From: UBA7446 sp964014735
Lineage (GTDB): Bacteria; Bacteroidota; Bacteroidia; Flavobacteriales; Flavobacteriaceae
Direction of reading: 5' to 3'
Assembly: GCA_964014735.1 (NCBI GenBank)
Contig: CAXHBH010000016.1
Location: 1-34,059, forward strand
DNA length: 34,059 bases
The notes below the pieces were generated by a model that saw nothing but the letters and a program-made list of their open reading frames with translations, was not told the DNA's origin and did not search any database. A program made the position numbers and the translations under genes. Shown here one piece after another: positions 17,774 through 26,557 of this stretch; position 1 is the stretch's first letter; each line of letters begins with the position of its first letter.

Positions 17774-19333
17774 TTATTCTCTAACAAAAACCACTTTATC
17801 TAAATAGACCACTTGTTCGTTTCCTCCAAAATCGAAAGCCAATCGAACATCCATCACTGTCTCTGAATTATGGGTATAAACTACTTCATGGATTGTTGGA
17901 TTATCATTTAATTCTATCCATTTACCTTCATTATGTGAACTGTCATAAATGGTTCTTGAGTCTATTACATCGTTTAATATAATTTTCAATTTTCCTGAAC
18001 CGTTTTCTACAGCCCCAATAAAACTGATTTTATAAGTTTCTCCTTGTTTTAAATGCAATAGGCTTCTACCCTCAACTCCTTTATACCCCTTTTTTCCTTT
18101 GTAAGTTTGCAAATAAAACTGGCCTTCTTCATTTTCTGGCACCGTGATTTTGGCCATACTGTTACCACTAAAAGCCTTATTACCAAATTCATTTTCTTTA
18201 ATGATTTTTTCAGAAGATAATTTCCAAGCGAATCCAAACTTAAAAAACTCACCATTCACTACTTGGTTTATTTTTGGAAATGATCTGGGTTTTGCTCCTG
18301 TAAGTTTATCCAAGGCAAATTGATTCCAACCAAATTCAGAGTTTAACAAGCCAAATGTTCGTTGGTTGTTCTGAATACCAGTATACCACATATTACCAAT
18401 ATTGTGTTTTTTAAACAAATACATATGATGGTCGATCCATTTCCCTAGTTCTTCTTTATTGCGTTCTGGGAACAACCAGCATCCCCATTCTGTAGTTATA
18501 ATTGGTATATCTACACCTATTTTAGCTCTCCAGTCCACTGCATACATAATTTGCTCAGTAATCGGGCTTTTCCATTTTTCTTCATCATCACCTAGTGATT
18601 CCGTATAAAAAGCAAAGTTAATTCCATCTACTTGTTTCGGATTGTAAAAATGAATGGCCACACCAATGTTTGGATCATCGTAAAAACTTTTACCATCAAA
18701 ATTATAAGTCAGGTATTTTTCGTTCACATACGGATCTAAAAATTCTGAATCATTATGTCCTCCCATACTTATTAGAATCGGGCGATCTGGATCTATATCT
18801 CTAATGGTCTGGACCGCCAGGTTGTATAACGACATGGCTTTTAGATGGTCTTCTTGACTTTTTTTATCAAATCCAATTCCAGAGGGCTCGTTTAAAATCT
18901 CAAAGACCAAATCATTCGGGTAATCTTTCCACGCCTCTGCCATAATCTGCCACCTTGAGACTAATTCTTTTTTACCTAATTCAATATCTTTTGCCCATTT
19001 ATTATTTCCCCATAAACAAATTACTATTGCCAAGTCATTGGCTAATGCCTCTTCTATCTGATCTTTACTTTCTAGTCCTTTTTCAAAAATTCTAACCGAC
19101 TCAAAACCTGCTTCCTTAACGGACTTGAAGAGCCCCACTTCATATTGAATCTTTGGCCAAACTCCTCTAGTTGGTATAGAAATATCAGCATTCACTCCTT
19201 TGTGTAATTTCTTAAATACTTCAGAATTATTTCGCTCTTTAAAAATTGCTTCCTGAGCTATTCCGAAAATTGAGAATCCAATTAAACATATTACAGAAAG
19301 TATACTTTTTATGCTTTGACTAATTCTTTTCAT
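17774..19333 (-). CDS. GH5-like glycoside hydrolase with C-terminal CBM-like domain
   Basis: Secreted hydrolase of 519 aa of the same clade as the enzymes at 11121 and 14361. The signal peptide (1-26) ends IFGIAQ without a lipobox, so it is likely periplasmic. Barrel landmarks are KLHKGVNADISIP, GFESVRIF, FEILNEP with acid/base E149, IHFYNPKQVDG, ITTEWG with nucleophile E282 and NMWYTGIQNNQRTFG. A C-terminal beta-sandwich (~360-519) carries the shared GRSLLHLKQGETYKISF and VVYLDKVVFVRE. The gaps to neighbours are 18 bp upstream (sulfatase) and 9 bp downstream (SDR), so it is co-transcribed. The barrel differs enough from its paralogues to suggest a different linkage, chain length or sulfation preference. 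Confidence 0.87.
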   Translation of the reverse strand: MKRISQSIKSILSVICLIGFSIFGIAQEAIFKERNNSEVFKKLHKGVNADISIPTRGVWPKIQYEVGLFKSVKEAGFESVRIFEKGLESKDQIEEALANDLAIVICLWGNNKWAKDIELGKKELVSRWQIMAEAWKDYPNDLVFEILNEPSGIGFDKKSQEDHLKAMSLYNLAVQTIRDIDPDRPILISMGGHNDSEFLDPYVNEKYLTYNFDGKSFYDDPNIGVAIHFYNPKQVDGINFAFYTESLGDDEEKWKSPITEQIMYAVDWRAKIGVDIPIITTEWGCWLFPERNKEELGKWIDHHMYLFKKHNIGNMWYTGIQNNQRTFGLLNSEFGWNQFALDKLTGAKPRSFPKINQVVNGEFFKFGFAWKLSSEKIIKENEFGNKAFSGNSMAKITVPENEEGQFYLQTYKGKKGYKGVEGRSLLHLKQGETYKISFIGAVENGSGKLKIILNDVIDSRTIYDSSHNEGKWIELNDNPTIHEVVYTHNSETVMDVRLAFDFGGNEQVVYLDKVVFVRE

Positions 19334-19351
19334 TGTTATTCTTTCTAAAAT

Positions 19352-21220
19352 TTATTCGCCAATTCGTTTCACATATAAATAATACGCGCCTAGAATTCTT
19401 TTGCCTTGAACGTCGTCAAAAAAGGTAATGATAGAATTTTTACCTGCTTCTAAAGCAAATGTAAATCGGGCGGACTTGTCATTAGGGTATACTTTAGTAC
19501 TTTTTTCTTGGTCTCCAATTTTAATTCTTGCACCTGCAATATTGAATGCCTTTCCTTTTGGTAATTTACCATCTGTTACTTGCGTAACATCAATTGCATC
19601 ATTTAATCCATATCCAGATTCAATAGGCCAACGTCTCATTTCAAACTCATAGGTTCCTTGCCGATCAACCTCAACATGCCAATATCCACTTTTCTTATCT
19701 CCTTTTCTGACTTGCTTTTGTTGGTCAACAAAAATATTATACCAATCGCAGGCAGATAACATAATTGGGTTTTCTTTAGAAGAACCAATAGTAACACGGT
19801 GAATCGTATTGGCGTCTTCTTTTACATCTTCCCACCAATTGTCTAAATGCTCACTCATTTTAGCAACCACTTCTGGATACTGCCCCGCAATATCGATATC
19901 TTCATGCGGATCGCTAGAAATATTATACAATGTTTTGTCATTTAATAAACGCCACTTTTTCCAGAGAACTACGCCTCTTTCTTTAAAAGGTTTAGCCCAA
20001 TTGTCTGGAATATCTTCATCGGGGAAATTTACACGTCCAGGAGTTTTTGTAAAATTCACCACCAACATTCTATCTTCTAATTTATCAACTTCACCTTTCA
20101 TTAATGGCAACAAATCAACGCCATCAATTTGTTGTGGTAATTCCGTCACATCAATACAAGATGCCAAAGTTGGAAATAGATCTTGAACATGTGTCAGTTG
20201 ATCAATCAATTTTGGTTTCCCTATGATAGATTCCGGACCTTTAATAAACAAAGGAACACGGTGACCTCCTTCGAACAACTCTTGCTTTCCTCCTTTCATA
20301 CCGGCATTGTAGTAATGTCTTCCAAAAGAACTTCCGTTGTCCGTAAAAAACACTACAATGGTATTTTCTAAAACACCTTTGGTTTCCAAAAACTGCATCA
20401 ACTTTCCAATATTTTCATCAATGTTCAATCCCATGGCTAAAAAAGTCACCAAAGCTTCATTAATATCATCACCATAATAAGGATTCAATGTTGCTTTAGA
20501 TAATTTTTCCAATACTTCAGGATTTGAGTTCAAGGCTTCCCGTGCTGGTTTTCTATATTCATCACGCACGAAGGGTGGCCAATGAGCTGCATTCATGGGC
20601 AAGAAAGTAAAAAAGGGTTCTTTATCGTCAAGCTTCTTTTCCATCCAATCAATTGCTTCATCCGTAAAAACATCTGTACAATAGCCATAAAACTTTTCAC
20701 GACTTCCATTATGATTGTAGAAATCGTCAAAATAATCGTTGTCCCAATAATCAGACACTCCATTTAAGTGAGAAGATGGAAACCAAATAGCTTCATCAAA
20801 ACCTCGATCTTCAGGCCTGTGTGGGAAATTATCGCCCAAATGCCATTTCCCAAACAATCCAGTAGCATAACCAGCATCTTTAAACACATTTGCTATGGTT
20901 TTCAAATCTGGATCCATTAAACTTCGCCCACTACTTACATTTATCGCTCCATTGCGCATCGCATCTTGGCCTGTCATTAACTGACTCCTAGTAGGGGTAC
21001 ACATTGGAGCTACGTGAAAATCTGTAAATCGAGTAGCACTATACCCTAATTTATCAATATTAGTTGTTTTAATTAGTGGATTTCCATTAATAGAGAAATC
21101 GCCATAGCCCTGATCATCTGTTAAAATGACAATCACATTTGGCTTTTGTGCAAATAGATTAAAGGTTGCAAACAATACAAATACCAAAAGGCATATAATG
21201 GTTCTTATTTTCTTTAGCAT
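19352..21220 (-). CDS. S1-family sulfatase with extra C-terminal domain
   Basis: Periplasmic arylsulfatase-type enzyme of 622 aa. The signal peptide (1-24) ends FNLFAQ. The core opens NVIVILTDDQGYGDFS with metal ligands D35/D36. The formylglycine motif is C74-T-P-T-R78. Further landmarks are GKWHLGDNFPHRPEDRGFDEA, NAAHWPPF and FFTDNGSSFGRHYYNAGMKG. It is longer than usual: about 120 residues after ~500 form an additional beta-rich domain (SGYWHVEVDRQGTYEFEMRR...SARFTFALEAGKNSIITFF), perhaps for substrate binding. It starts 3 bp after the sulfatase stop at 21224, so the two are tightly coupled. Subfamily not assigned. Confidence 0.92.
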   Translation of the reverse strand: MLKKIRTIICLLVFVLFATFNLFAQKPNVIVILTDDQGYGDFSINGNPLIKTTNIDKLGYSATRFTDFHVAPMCTPTRSQLMTGQDAMRNGAINVSSGRSLMDPDLKTIANVFKDAGYATGLFGKWHLGDNFPHRPEDRGFDEAIWFPSSHLNGVSDYWDNDYFDDFYNHNGSREKFYGYCTDVFTDEAIDWMEKKLDDKEPFFTFLPMNAAHWPPFVRDEYRKPAREALNSNPEVLEKLSKATLNPYYGDDINEALVTFLAMGLNIDENIGKLMQFLETKGVLENTIVVFFTDNGSSFGRHYYNAGMKGGKQELFEGGHRVPLFIKGPESIIGKPKLIDQLTHVQDLFPTLASCIDVTELPQQIDGVDLLPLMKGEVDKLEDRMLVVNFTKTPGRVNFPDEDIPDNWAKPFKERGVVLWKKWRLLNDKTLYNISSDPHEDIDIAGQYPEVVAKMSEHLDNWWEDVKEDANTIHRVTIGSSKENPIMLSACDWYNIFVDQQKQVRKGDKKSGYWHVEVDRQGTYEFEMRRWPIESGYGLNDAIDVTQVTDGKLPKGKAFNIAGARIKIGDQEKSTKVYPNDKSARFTFALEAGKNSIITFFDDVQGKRILGAYYLYVKRIGE

Positions 21221-21223
21221 ATT

Positions 21224-22714
21224 TTAGTTATTTCTTGTCTTAAATTGATTGATATCTTTAAACTTATTCTTATAATTCAGTCGGTAATTTTGAGTTTTAA
21301 GCGGATTGAAATTTGAGTTTGGAGTTGGCTCTGTAGCGTTTACCTTTTTTCTCCATGCATAGACTTTATCTCTCAACTCCTGGGCCTTTACTGGGTATTG
21401 AGTAGCCATATCATTATGCTCACCTCTATCTTCTTTTAGATTATACAATTCAAAGCGACTTTCTTCATAGAACTGTATTAGTTTCCAATCTCCAGATCGA
21501 ATTGCTGAAGCCGGTTCAAAGCCTCCTTCATAATGTGGATAATGCCAAAAAAAATCTTCTTTGGCATAAGTACCACCTTCTAAGACAGGTAGAAAACTAA
21601 CCCCATCCAAATGTTTTTCTGGTGCTTGTGGCAAACCTGCTAAATCTAAAATAGTTGGAAAAAAATCTGTACTTGTAACAGGGACGTTAGTTACTATACC
21701 AGCCTTGATTTTATTTGGCCAACTTACAATCATTGGAACTCGAATTCCTCCTTCGTATAAGAAGCATTTTCCAGCACGTAGTGGTTCGTTAGAAGTTACT
21801 TCACTTGCTCCACCGTTATCGGACAGAAAAATAACCACAGTGTTTTTATCTTGCTCTGTTTCTTCCAAACTTGTTAACACATCTCCTACAGCAGTATCCA
21901 TAGCCTCTATCATTGCCGCATAAACAGGATTGTTTTGCTTTTTATCAAAGCGGATCCAACGCTCTTGGCGCCAATCACTTTCTTGTTTTTCTTTGTCTTC
22001 ATACTTTTTTATCAAGTCTTCTCTTCCAATCCATGGGCTATGCACTGAATAAAAAGACAGGTAGGTAAAGAATGGCTTATCGTGATCTCTTTCTAAAAAC
22101 TTTATGGCCTCTTTTGCTAATCTATCCGGCAAATGTTCTCCCTTTGGCCCATCCGGAAGGCGGGGGTTGTTATAAGGAGAAAAAAACTTATCACCCCCAA
22201 TTGGAGCTCCCCATGAGCAACCTGCAATATTGGTTTGAAATCCCTGGTGCTCTGGCCAAAATTTTTCTGGTTTCCCTAAGTGCCATTTTCCAATAAAATA
22301 GGTTTCATACCCTTCCTCATTCAAGATTTCAGGAAGGGTTACTTCTTGTAGTGGCAAGGCCTCCTCATATGAAGCACTTCTTAAAATTGTATTCCATGTA
22401 TATTTTTCAGGTTGAGGTGCTCCTATCCAATTGGTTAATTGCAAACGTGCAGGATGTTTTCCTGTCATGATGCTTGCTCTTGTTGGGCTACACATTGCTG
22501 AGGCTACATAGCCATTGGTAAATGTCATTCCTCTTGCTGCTAATTTGTCGATGTTCGGAGTTTCAAAAAAACTACTTCCGTTTATGCCCACATCAGCCCA
22601 TCCTAGATCATCAACCAGGATGAATAAAAAATTAGGACGTTCATTTTGTGAAGTGATTGCAGTTCCTGATGCTAACAATGTTGCCAACATAAATAATTGA
22701 ACATTCTTTATCAT
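21224..22714 (-). CDS. S1-family sulfatase
   Basis: Sulfatase of 496 aa. Its signal peptide (1-22, VQLFMLATLLASGTAITS) is followed by NFLFILVDDLGWADVG with metal ligands D35/D36. The formylglycine motif is C75-S-P-T-R79, followed by ASIMTGKHPARLQLTNWIG, a stretch typical of one large group of Bacteroidetes sulfatases. Others are GKWHLGKPEKFWPEHQGFQTN, SFYSVHSPW and FLSDNGGAS. Periplasmic location is likely. It lies directly upstream of the 19352 sulfatase with a 3-bp gap and downstream of a pseudogene. Two adjacent, divergent sulfatases suggest sulfate at more than one position on the glycan (inference). Confidence 0.93.
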   Translation of the reverse strand: MIKNVQLFMLATLLASGTAITSQNERPNFLFILVDDLGWADVGINGSSFFETPNIDKLAARGMTFTNGYVASAMCSPTRASIMTGKHPARLQLTNWIGAPQPEKYTWNTILRSASYEEALPLQEVTLPEILNEEGYETYFIGKWHLGKPEKFWPEHQGFQTNIAGCSWGAPIGGDKFFSPYNNPRLPDGPKGEHLPDRLAKEAIKFLERDHDKPFFTYLSFYSVHSPWIGREDLIKKYEDKEKQESDWRQERWIRFDKKQNNPVYAAMIEAMDTAVGDVLTSLEETEQDKNTVVIFLSDNGGASEVTSNEPLRAGKCFLYEGGIRVPMIVSWPNKIKAGIVTNVPVTSTDFFPTILDLAGLPQAPEKHLDGVSFLPVLEGGTYAKEDFFWHYPHYEGGFEPASAIRSGDWKLIQFYEESRFELYNLKEDRGEHNDMATQYPVKAQELRDKVYAWRKKVNATEPTPNSNFNPLKTQNYRLNYKNKFKDINQFKTRNN

Positions 22715-22758
22715 TTTGATCTTGTATTTTATTTATTTATCAAATTCTTAAACTCCTT

Positions 22759-23040
22759 CTATGCTAAAAAACGTTTGGTCTTCAAATCATTTTGAATTCC
22801 TTTCGCATCTGCTGATTTTCCACTACCTTGTTGGTCCCATGGATGATGTTTCCATGGTTTTGCCTTTGTGCCAGCATTGTTGTCGTTTCCACTGGAAAAA
22901 TCAATATACTTATGCGACTTCCCTTACTCATAGTAAAACGTTTCCGGTTCCCAACGAAAATCTGAAATAGATTTTGTATTTCCGATGAAATAGCGTCCAA
23001 ACAGAGCGGTCAATACTAACAATTGAAATGACTTTTTCAT
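22759..23040 (-). pseudogene. Remnant of a secreted right-handed beta-helix (lyase-like) gene
   Basis: This 350-bp gap holds the first ~90 codons of a gene on the minus strand. From the ATG at 23040 it reads MKKSFQLLVLTALFG, a signal peptide, then ISDFRWEPETFYYE, and is broken by TAA at 22924-22926. The same frame then continues KYIDFSSGNDNNAGTKAKPW and KHHPWDQQGSGKSADAKGIQ before a TAG at 22759. 'Y.DF..GND.N.GT...PWKHHPWD' is, to my recollection, the N-terminal pattern of parallel beta-helix proteins often found in polysaccharide loci. The 3' three-quarters are gone, so this is a truncated pseudogene rather than a simple nonsense mutant. Confidence 0.6.
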
Positions 23041-23067
23041 TAAAAAATTGTATTTAACAAGTGTACC

Positions 23068-24267
23068 TTAATCAAAAAAATCTTGATCTTCTGGCCTTAA
23101 GTATTTTTTTGTTTTTTCTTCATTTAGTGTTGCCCCAATTCCAGGAGCATCCCACACCTTAATATGTCCGTCAACCACCAACTGATCTGGTAAGCAATCA
23201 ACAATGTCAAACCACCATTCTGTCGGAGGTTTGCAGTATTCAAAGGCTATTAAGTTTTCTGGCATGGTTGCACAAACTTGCGTCATGGCCGCCATTCCAA
23301 GCACTCCATTGAATACCCCATGAGGTGCAATTTGAACTCCGTATAAATCAGCAAATTCTGCTACCCATTTTAATTCGGCAAGTCCACCAACATCCATAGG
23401 ATCTGGGCCGATTACTCGAACTGCTCTACTAGCTATCAATTCACGAAATCCGTTTCTTAAGTATATCTGTTCACCTGTATGAATAGGAGTTGTTGTGGCT
23501 TGTGTTAGTTCTTTGTATTCCGCAACGCCAACATGATTACTGCGATCACCGGTTAACATATCTTCTAGCCAAAGAATTGGTAATCGCTCCAATTCTTTAG
23601 CAAACCTAACGGCATCCGACAAAGCCCAACCCGGGCCACAATCCAGAGCTAATTGCGCCTTACCATCCAAGGCTGTAACCATGGCTTCAACACATTTTAC
23701 GCAATGTTGAAAGCCTTCTTCTGTTAGAAGCCCTTTGTTTAAATGTGGAGGTCCTGGTCTTGGTTCTCCCATAAAAAAATTAGGTACCTCAAACGGCATT
23801 GGAGAATGAAAGCCAACACCATATTTTATGATTGAAAATCCTTCTGAATCATTGGTGGCTTCTTTTAGATGCTGGGTGATTTCCTCAGGTGTAGTTTTAT
23901 ATGTCGTATGTAAATCGTTTTTTGATCCACTCACATATACACGAACTTGATCTCTTATTTTACCTCCGAGAAGGCGATACAATGGAAGTCCGGCAGACTT
24001 ACCCGCCAAATCCCAAAGCGCCATTTCAACTCCACTTACGGCGCTACCCCATGGTTTAAAACCACCCATGTTTCTAATTTTTAACATCACACGTTCCACA
24101 TCTCGAGGATCCTCACCTACGATATGTTCTTTTAGAAGAAGTACTTGTGGTTTAATATAAGGCTTAAACCATTCTATTTGACCATAACCACTCAAACCAG
24201 AATCAGTAGCAATCCGTATTGTGGGTTGCCCACCAATTATGGCACATTTTAAATCCGTTATTTTCAT
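23068..24267 (-). CDS. Enolase-superfamily sugar-acid dehydratase (mandelate racemase-like)
   Basis: Cytoplasmic 399-aa enzyme of the mandelate racemase/muconate lactonising family. The N-terminal capping domain shows GSAVSGVEMALWDLAGKSAG and LYRLLGGKIRDQVRVY (~97-111). Metal ligands fit D209 (LALDCG), E235 (WLEDM) and E266 (HTGEQ); K148 (IIKYG) and H316 (APHGV) fit the acid/base pair. Family members of this type dehydrate sugar acids such as galactonate or fuconate to 2-keto-3-deoxy acids. The exact acid cannot be told. With the lactonase at 29620 and the dehydrogenases at 17027, 25422 or 32152 it would make an oxidative sugar route (inference). It lies 42 bp downstream of the GH130 gene. 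Confidence 0.85.
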   Translation of the reverse strand: MKITDLKCAIIGGQPTIRIATDSGLSGYGQIEWFKPYIKPQVLLLKEHIVGEDPRDVERVMLKIRNMGGFKPWGSAVSGVEMALWDLAGKSAGLPLYRLLGGKIRDQVRVYVSGSKNDLHTTYKTTPEEITQHLKEATNDSEGFSIIKYGVGFHSPMPFEVPNFFMGEPRPGPPHLNKGLLTEEGFQHCVKCVEAMVTALDGKAQLALDCGPGWALSDAVRFAKELERLPILWLEDMLTGDRSNHVGVAEYKELTQATTTPIHTGEQIYLRNGFRELIASRAVRVIGPDPMDVGGLAELKWVAEFADLYGVQIAPHGVFNGVLGMAAMTQVCATMPENLIAFEYCKPPTEWWFDIVDCLPDQLVVDGHIKVWDAPGIGATLNEEKTKKYLRPEDQDFFD

Positions 24268-24309
24268 ATCCTCAAAATTTTATAACTCCTTATTTTATTA
24301 TACAAGTAC

Positions 24310-25368
24310 TTATTTCAAAAAGTAAGCTTTCTGTAATTTACAAGACATAACATGATCAACCAAATTCTTTAATGGAACTGTTGCTAATCCAATGGCTGTA
24401 TCACAACATCCGTAGTATATATGAAGTAATCCATCAACATCTACAGCTCCCGTTGGAAAAACGACATTGGGAATATAATGCCCAACCTTTTCATAGTAAT
24501 GTTCAGGCTCCATCAGTGGCGTTTCGCAACGCGCAATTACTTTAGTTGGATTTTTAATATCTAACATCATGGCACTCATACGATAGCAAACACGATTTAA
24601 TTCTAAGTTTTCATTTTCAACCCCGTGGTAAGTTGTAAGCCAGCCATGTTCCGTTCTTATTGGAGGAGTTGAACCACCAATACGATTTCCTTCCCATTCA
24701 TATGCAGGCATGATAATCGTTTCTGGATCTGACCACGTTTTTAAATCATCAGAATAACTGATTTTAATCCCTGGGTTTTCCTTAAATTTAACAGCTGTAT
24801 CTACAAATCCACTTGGACGACGCAATAAGGCATACTTTCCATTTATTTTTTCTGGAAACAAGATATTATTTCTATCATCTATTTCGCCGTGAGTAATAAA
24901 GGATACAAACTCCCAATTAATCATATCTTTTGAACGAAGAATTCCAGAGCGACTTTGATTATCCTTAGTTTCTCCACTAAAACCAGGGTAGTCATGCTGA
25001 AAAGACATTGGAACGCCAACTCCCGTGGTATTTGTATCATACGAAAAAGGACGTAACGCAAAAGTCAATAGATAATCATCTTCAATTTTTACAATACGCG
25101 GATCTTGAATACTACCATATTTAAACCCTACCAATTCCGCTGTAATAGCAGGCTCATCTGAAGTATGTTCCCAATTTATTCCATCTGTACTTTCTAATTT
25201 CCCAAGAAAACATTGAAAAGGATGCAGGCTACCTGCTGCTCTTTCGAACATCGTAAACTTCCCATTCTCATAAATTACTGCAGGATTCATTGTTGCTGCC
25301 ATTCTCCATGGTAATTCACCTGGGCGAACCACTGGATTATGATCACATTTTTTTATATTTAGTTTCAT
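24310..25368 (-). CDS. GH130-like beta-mannoside phosphorylase or hydrolase
   Basis: Five-bladed beta-propeller enzyme of ~352 aa with no signal peptide, so probably cytoplasmic. Visible family features are HNPVVRPGELPWRMAATMNP near the start, GSIQDPRI with a candidate acid Asp at residue 89, RIGGSTPPIRTEHGWL, then FPTGAVDVDGLLHIYYG. GH130 enzymes act on beta-linked mannose at chain ends, mostly by phosphorolysis. I place the start at the ATG at 25368; an in-frame ATG at 25401 would add 11 residues that do not fit the family. It follows the Gfo/Idh/MocA gene closely. It is the best hint about the substrate: a beta-mannose unit may be released from imported oligosaccharides. Confusion with GH43/GH32-type propellers is possible but less likely. 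Confidence 0.75.
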   Translation of the reverse strand: MKLNIKKCDHNPVVRPGELPWRMAATMNPAVIYENGKFTMFERAAGSLHPFQCFLGKLESTDGINWEHTSDEPAITAELVGFKYGSIQDPRIVKIEDDYLLTFALRPFSYDTNTTGVGVPMSFQHDYPGFSGETKDNQSRSGILRSKDMINWEFVSFITHGEIDDRNNILFPEKINGKYALLRRPSGFVDTAVKFKENPGIKISYSDDLKTWSDPETIIMPAYEWEGNRIGGSTPPIRTEHGWLTTYHGVENENLELNRVCYRMSAMMLDIKNPTKVIARCETPLMEPEHYYEKVGHYIPNVVFPTGAVDVDGLLHIYYGCCDTAIGLATVPLKNLVDHVMSCKLQKAYFLK

Positions 25369-25421
25369 TTTTATTAACGTATTTGAATTAAGACCCAACA
25401 TTTTATTAGTCTATTATAAAT

Positions 25422-26516
25422 TTATTCTTCAATTTTATATTTGTAATTCATAGCAGAAGGTGCTTTAAATTTTGATTTAACTTCAACAAACCCTCTTTTT
25501 TCAATTGACTTTAAGATTGCAGCTATTGTGTCAATTACGTGTGCTGCCTGACTCGCACTTGAACGCAGATCACGACCTTCAATTATTGCTTGAGCCATAT
25601 CTTGAACGCCTCTTGAAAACTCCATGTATTTTTCTGCTCCAACTCCATTGTGTATTACTTTTTTGTATGGTTTAGCATATTCTCCAAATTCAACCGGAGC
25701 ATGGAAATTTTGGAAATCTCCTAATTTTAAACGGCCATCATCTCCATGAAACTCTATAGAACCACCTTGATATGACATTTTTGCATAGAAGTTTGCTGAT
25801 AAACGACATGTTACACCGCTTTCCAGTTCCACTACCGCCAAATAATAGTCTGGTGTTGTAATTGAAAAAGGTTCTCCGTTCATAGTTACATGATCTTTCT
25901 TAAGTACATTACTATACCCTAACACACGTTTAACAGGTCCAAAAAAAGCAGTTAACAATGTCAATGGATATACCCCAACGTCCCAGATGACTCCCAAATC
26001 ATAAAAAGGTCCTGGATTAGGGTGCCAATCTTCGATTAAACCATGGTTCACTTCTGCATAAGCCAATCGAACCTCTCCAAGTTTACCACTTTGAATTACA
26101 CTCCAAGCCGCATCTTGTGCTTCACCCATAAAAGTAACTGGGGAACTGCTCAAGAGAAGTCCTTTTTCTTCTGCTAGTTTTACAAGACTCCAGCTTTCTT
26201 CGCTTGTCATTGAGATTGGTTTTTCGGTATGAACATTTTTACCTGCTTCAAGACACTTTCGAATAACTTCTGCATGTACCTGGAAAATTGTAAGGTTAAC
26301 TACTATTTCCACTTCTGAGTCATCAAGTACTTCGTCAAGACTAGCATATACTTTACCACCATATTTATATACGCATTCTTCGGAACGACTTGCGTCGATA
26401 TCATTAAAACCTAAAAGTTTTAATTCAGGATATTTTAACATGTTTTCAGCGTAACTAGTTGATATATTTCCACAACCAACAATAGCTGCACCAATTTGTT
26501 TTTTTTCTTCACTCAT
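25422..26516 (-). CDS. Gfo/Idh/MocA-family NAD(P)-dependent oxidoreductase
   Basis: Cytoplasmic sugar or sugar-acid dehydrogenase of 364 aa. The N-terminal Rossmann domain has AIVGCGNISTSYAEN (residues 11-25); the catalytic-site EKP is at 98-100 with K99 as the usual lysine. The C-terminal alpha/beta domain includes GVIWDVGVYPLTLL and YQGGSIEFHGDDGRLKL. Family members oxidise or epimerise sugars using bound NAD(P). There is no Tat signal, unlike the secreted members that act as glycosidases. It lies 41 bp downstream of a GH5 gene and 53 bp before the GH130 start, so it is in the same operon. It may oxidise the monosaccharide released by GH130 or GH5 (inference). Confidence 0.88.
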   Translation of the reverse strand: MSEEKKQIGAAIVGCGNISTSYAENMLKYPELKLLGFNDIDASRSEECVYKYGGKVYASLDEVLDDSEVEIVVNLTIFQVHAEVIRKCLEAGKNVHTEKPISMTSEESWSLVKLAEEKGLLLSSSPVTFMGEAQDAAWSVIQSGKLGEVRLAYAEVNHGLIEDWHPNPGPFYDLGVIWDVGVYPLTLLTAFFGPVKRVLGYSNVLKKDHVTMNGEPFSITTPDYYLAVVELESGVTCRLSANFYAKMSYQGGSIEFHGDDGRLKLGDFQNFHAPVEFGEYAKPYKKVIHNGVGAEKYMEFSRGVQDMAQAIIEGRDLRSSASQAAHVIDTIAAILKSIEKRGFVEVKSKFKAPSAMNYKYKIEE

Positions 26517-26557
26517 TTTTTCTCTTTATTAATATAAACTATCCGTTATTAATTATG

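Noticed and set aside
22782..23000. 72-codon minus-strand ORF in the gap after the dehydratase gene
   Set aside because: It is out of frame with the beta-helix remnant that occupies the same bases; the remnant frame has signal peptide and family-like motifs, this one does not.
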